From Solilutibacter tolerans (GTDB taxonomy: Bacteria; Pseudomonadota; Gammaproteobacteria; Xanthomonadales; Xanthomonadaceae), in NCBI RefSeq assembly GCF_900155935.1, contig NZ_FTLW01000001.1, positions 248,001 through 312,000 of the forward strand: a stretch of DNA of 64,000 nucleotides. The letters run 5' to 3'. The position numbers and the translations under genes were made by a program. The notes beneath the pieces were generated by a model, which was not told the DNA's origin, searched no databases, and saw only the letters and a list, made by a program, of their open reading frames with translations. Shown here piece by piece: positions 63,613 through 64,000 of the stretch; the first letter of the stretch is position 1; every line of letters starts with the position of its first letter.

Positions 63613-64000
63613 ATGAATGACGACACGACGGTGGCTGCAATGAGCAGTCAGCGCCCATACCTGTTGCGCGCAATCCACGAATGGATAAGCGACAACGGCA
63701 TGACACCGCATTTGCTGGTGAATGCCGATTTTCCCGGCGTGCATGTGCCGCCCGGCACTGCCAAGGACGGCAAGGTTGTGCTGAACATCGCCGAGCGCGC
63801 GGTCGGGCAGCTCAGCCTCGGCAATGACTACATCACCTTCGGTGCGCGCTTTGGCGGCGTCGCTCACGAGGTCTTCGTGCCGGTGGCGGCGGTGCTGGCG
63901 ATCTACTCGCGTGAAACCGGGCAGGGCATGGCCTTGCCGGAAGATGTGGATATGGATGATGCGGCATCCCCCCCTGTACAGGCGGATGTCGATGACGCGC
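63613..64000 (+). CDS. sspB: ClpXP protease specificity-enhancing factor SspB (3' end cut off)
   Basis: Adaptor that brings ssrA-tagged substrates to ClpXP. The readable 129 residues show RPYLLRAIHEWISDNGMTPHLLV near the N-terminus (about 14-36), GVHVPPGTAKDGKVVLNIAERAVGQL, and DYITFGARFGGVAHEVFVPV, all characteristic. A flexible acidic linker follows (EDVDMDDAASPP...), and the ClpX-binding tail is beyond the right edge. ATG 63613 or 63640 are both possible starts. The gene follows sspA by 39 bases. Confidence 0.93.
   Translation, partial: MNDDTTVAAMSSQRPYLLRAIHEWISDNGMTPHLLVNADFPGVHVPPGTAKDGKVVLNIAERAVGQLSLGNDYITFGARFGGVAHEVFVPVAAVLAIYSRETGQGMALPEDVDMDDAASPPVQADVDDA

Overview
This window is chromosomal DNA from a GC-rich gammaproteobacterium, most likely of the family Xanthomonadaceae/Lysobacteraceae (a Lysobacter, Luteimonas, Thermomonas or Pseudoxanthomonas relative). 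The main reasons are a fused aspartate kinase/diaminopimelate decarboxylase, the MurL-MurD2 route to D-glutamate in peptidoglycan (described in Xanthomonas), tandem DUF3108 proteins, and an Rrf2-SufBCDS operon. It is densely packed core genome. I see no tRNA, rRNA, CRISPR array, insertion sequence, phage or integrase, and no gene-free stretch above 300 bases.

Layout. 1-3170: LPS export and Kdo genes on the minus strand (kdsD-kdsC-lptC-lptA-lptB; lptB is cut by the left edge). 3242-4767: BolA-like protein and MurA. 4840-9231, minus: zinc alcohol dehydrogenase, two DUF3108 proteins, purM-purN. 9351-12332, plus: DUF2066 protein, PerM-type permease, Hda. 12347-15935, minus: amgK-murU (cell-wall recycling), then an ECF sigma factor, its probable anti-sigma factor and a secreted PDZ protein. 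15944-18200: two GlsB-type membrane proteins and an M20 peptidase. 18425-19544: ComEA-like protein, a candidate Csr/Rsm-type small RNA, HutD/Ves protein. 19549-24450: a PepSY/flavodoxin reductase and a TonB-dependent receptor behind a Fur-boxed promoter. 24651-30681: SUF iron-sulfur operon with its Rrf2 regulator. 30820-37794: SET-domain protein, lipoprotein, membrane protein, M23 peptidase, HU with a histone H1-like tail, EF-G-like GTPase, glycine-zipper protein, PhzF protein. 37838-43150: lysAC-murL-murD2. 43218-54462: dienelactone hydrolase, polyprenyl synthase, SSB, OPT transporter, S9 peptidase, DUF819 protein, CorA, Lnb_N protein, CorC. 54531-59074: YbeY, PhoH, an unrecognised exported protein, MiaB. 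59229-64000: lytic transglycosylase, cytochrome bc1 complex (petABC), sspA and the start of sspB.

How the genes work together. Envelope building dominates: Kdo synthesis and the Lpt bridge make and export LPS, MurA commits UDP-GlcNAc to peptidoglycan, MurU/AmgK recycle MurNAc, and lysAC-murL-murD2 supply diaminopimelate and the D-Glu residue. A second theme is iron: a Fur-controlled receptor/reductase pair for acquisition and a SUF operon whose promoter overlaps a strong inverted repeat.

The most interesting non-coding signal is at about 18785-18930. It has seven GGA motifs, four of them in predicted hairpin loops, one near-perfect CsrA consensus site, and a terminator-like end. It looks like a CsrA/RsmA-binding small RNA or leader. 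Functions were assigned by reading motifs; no database search was run.
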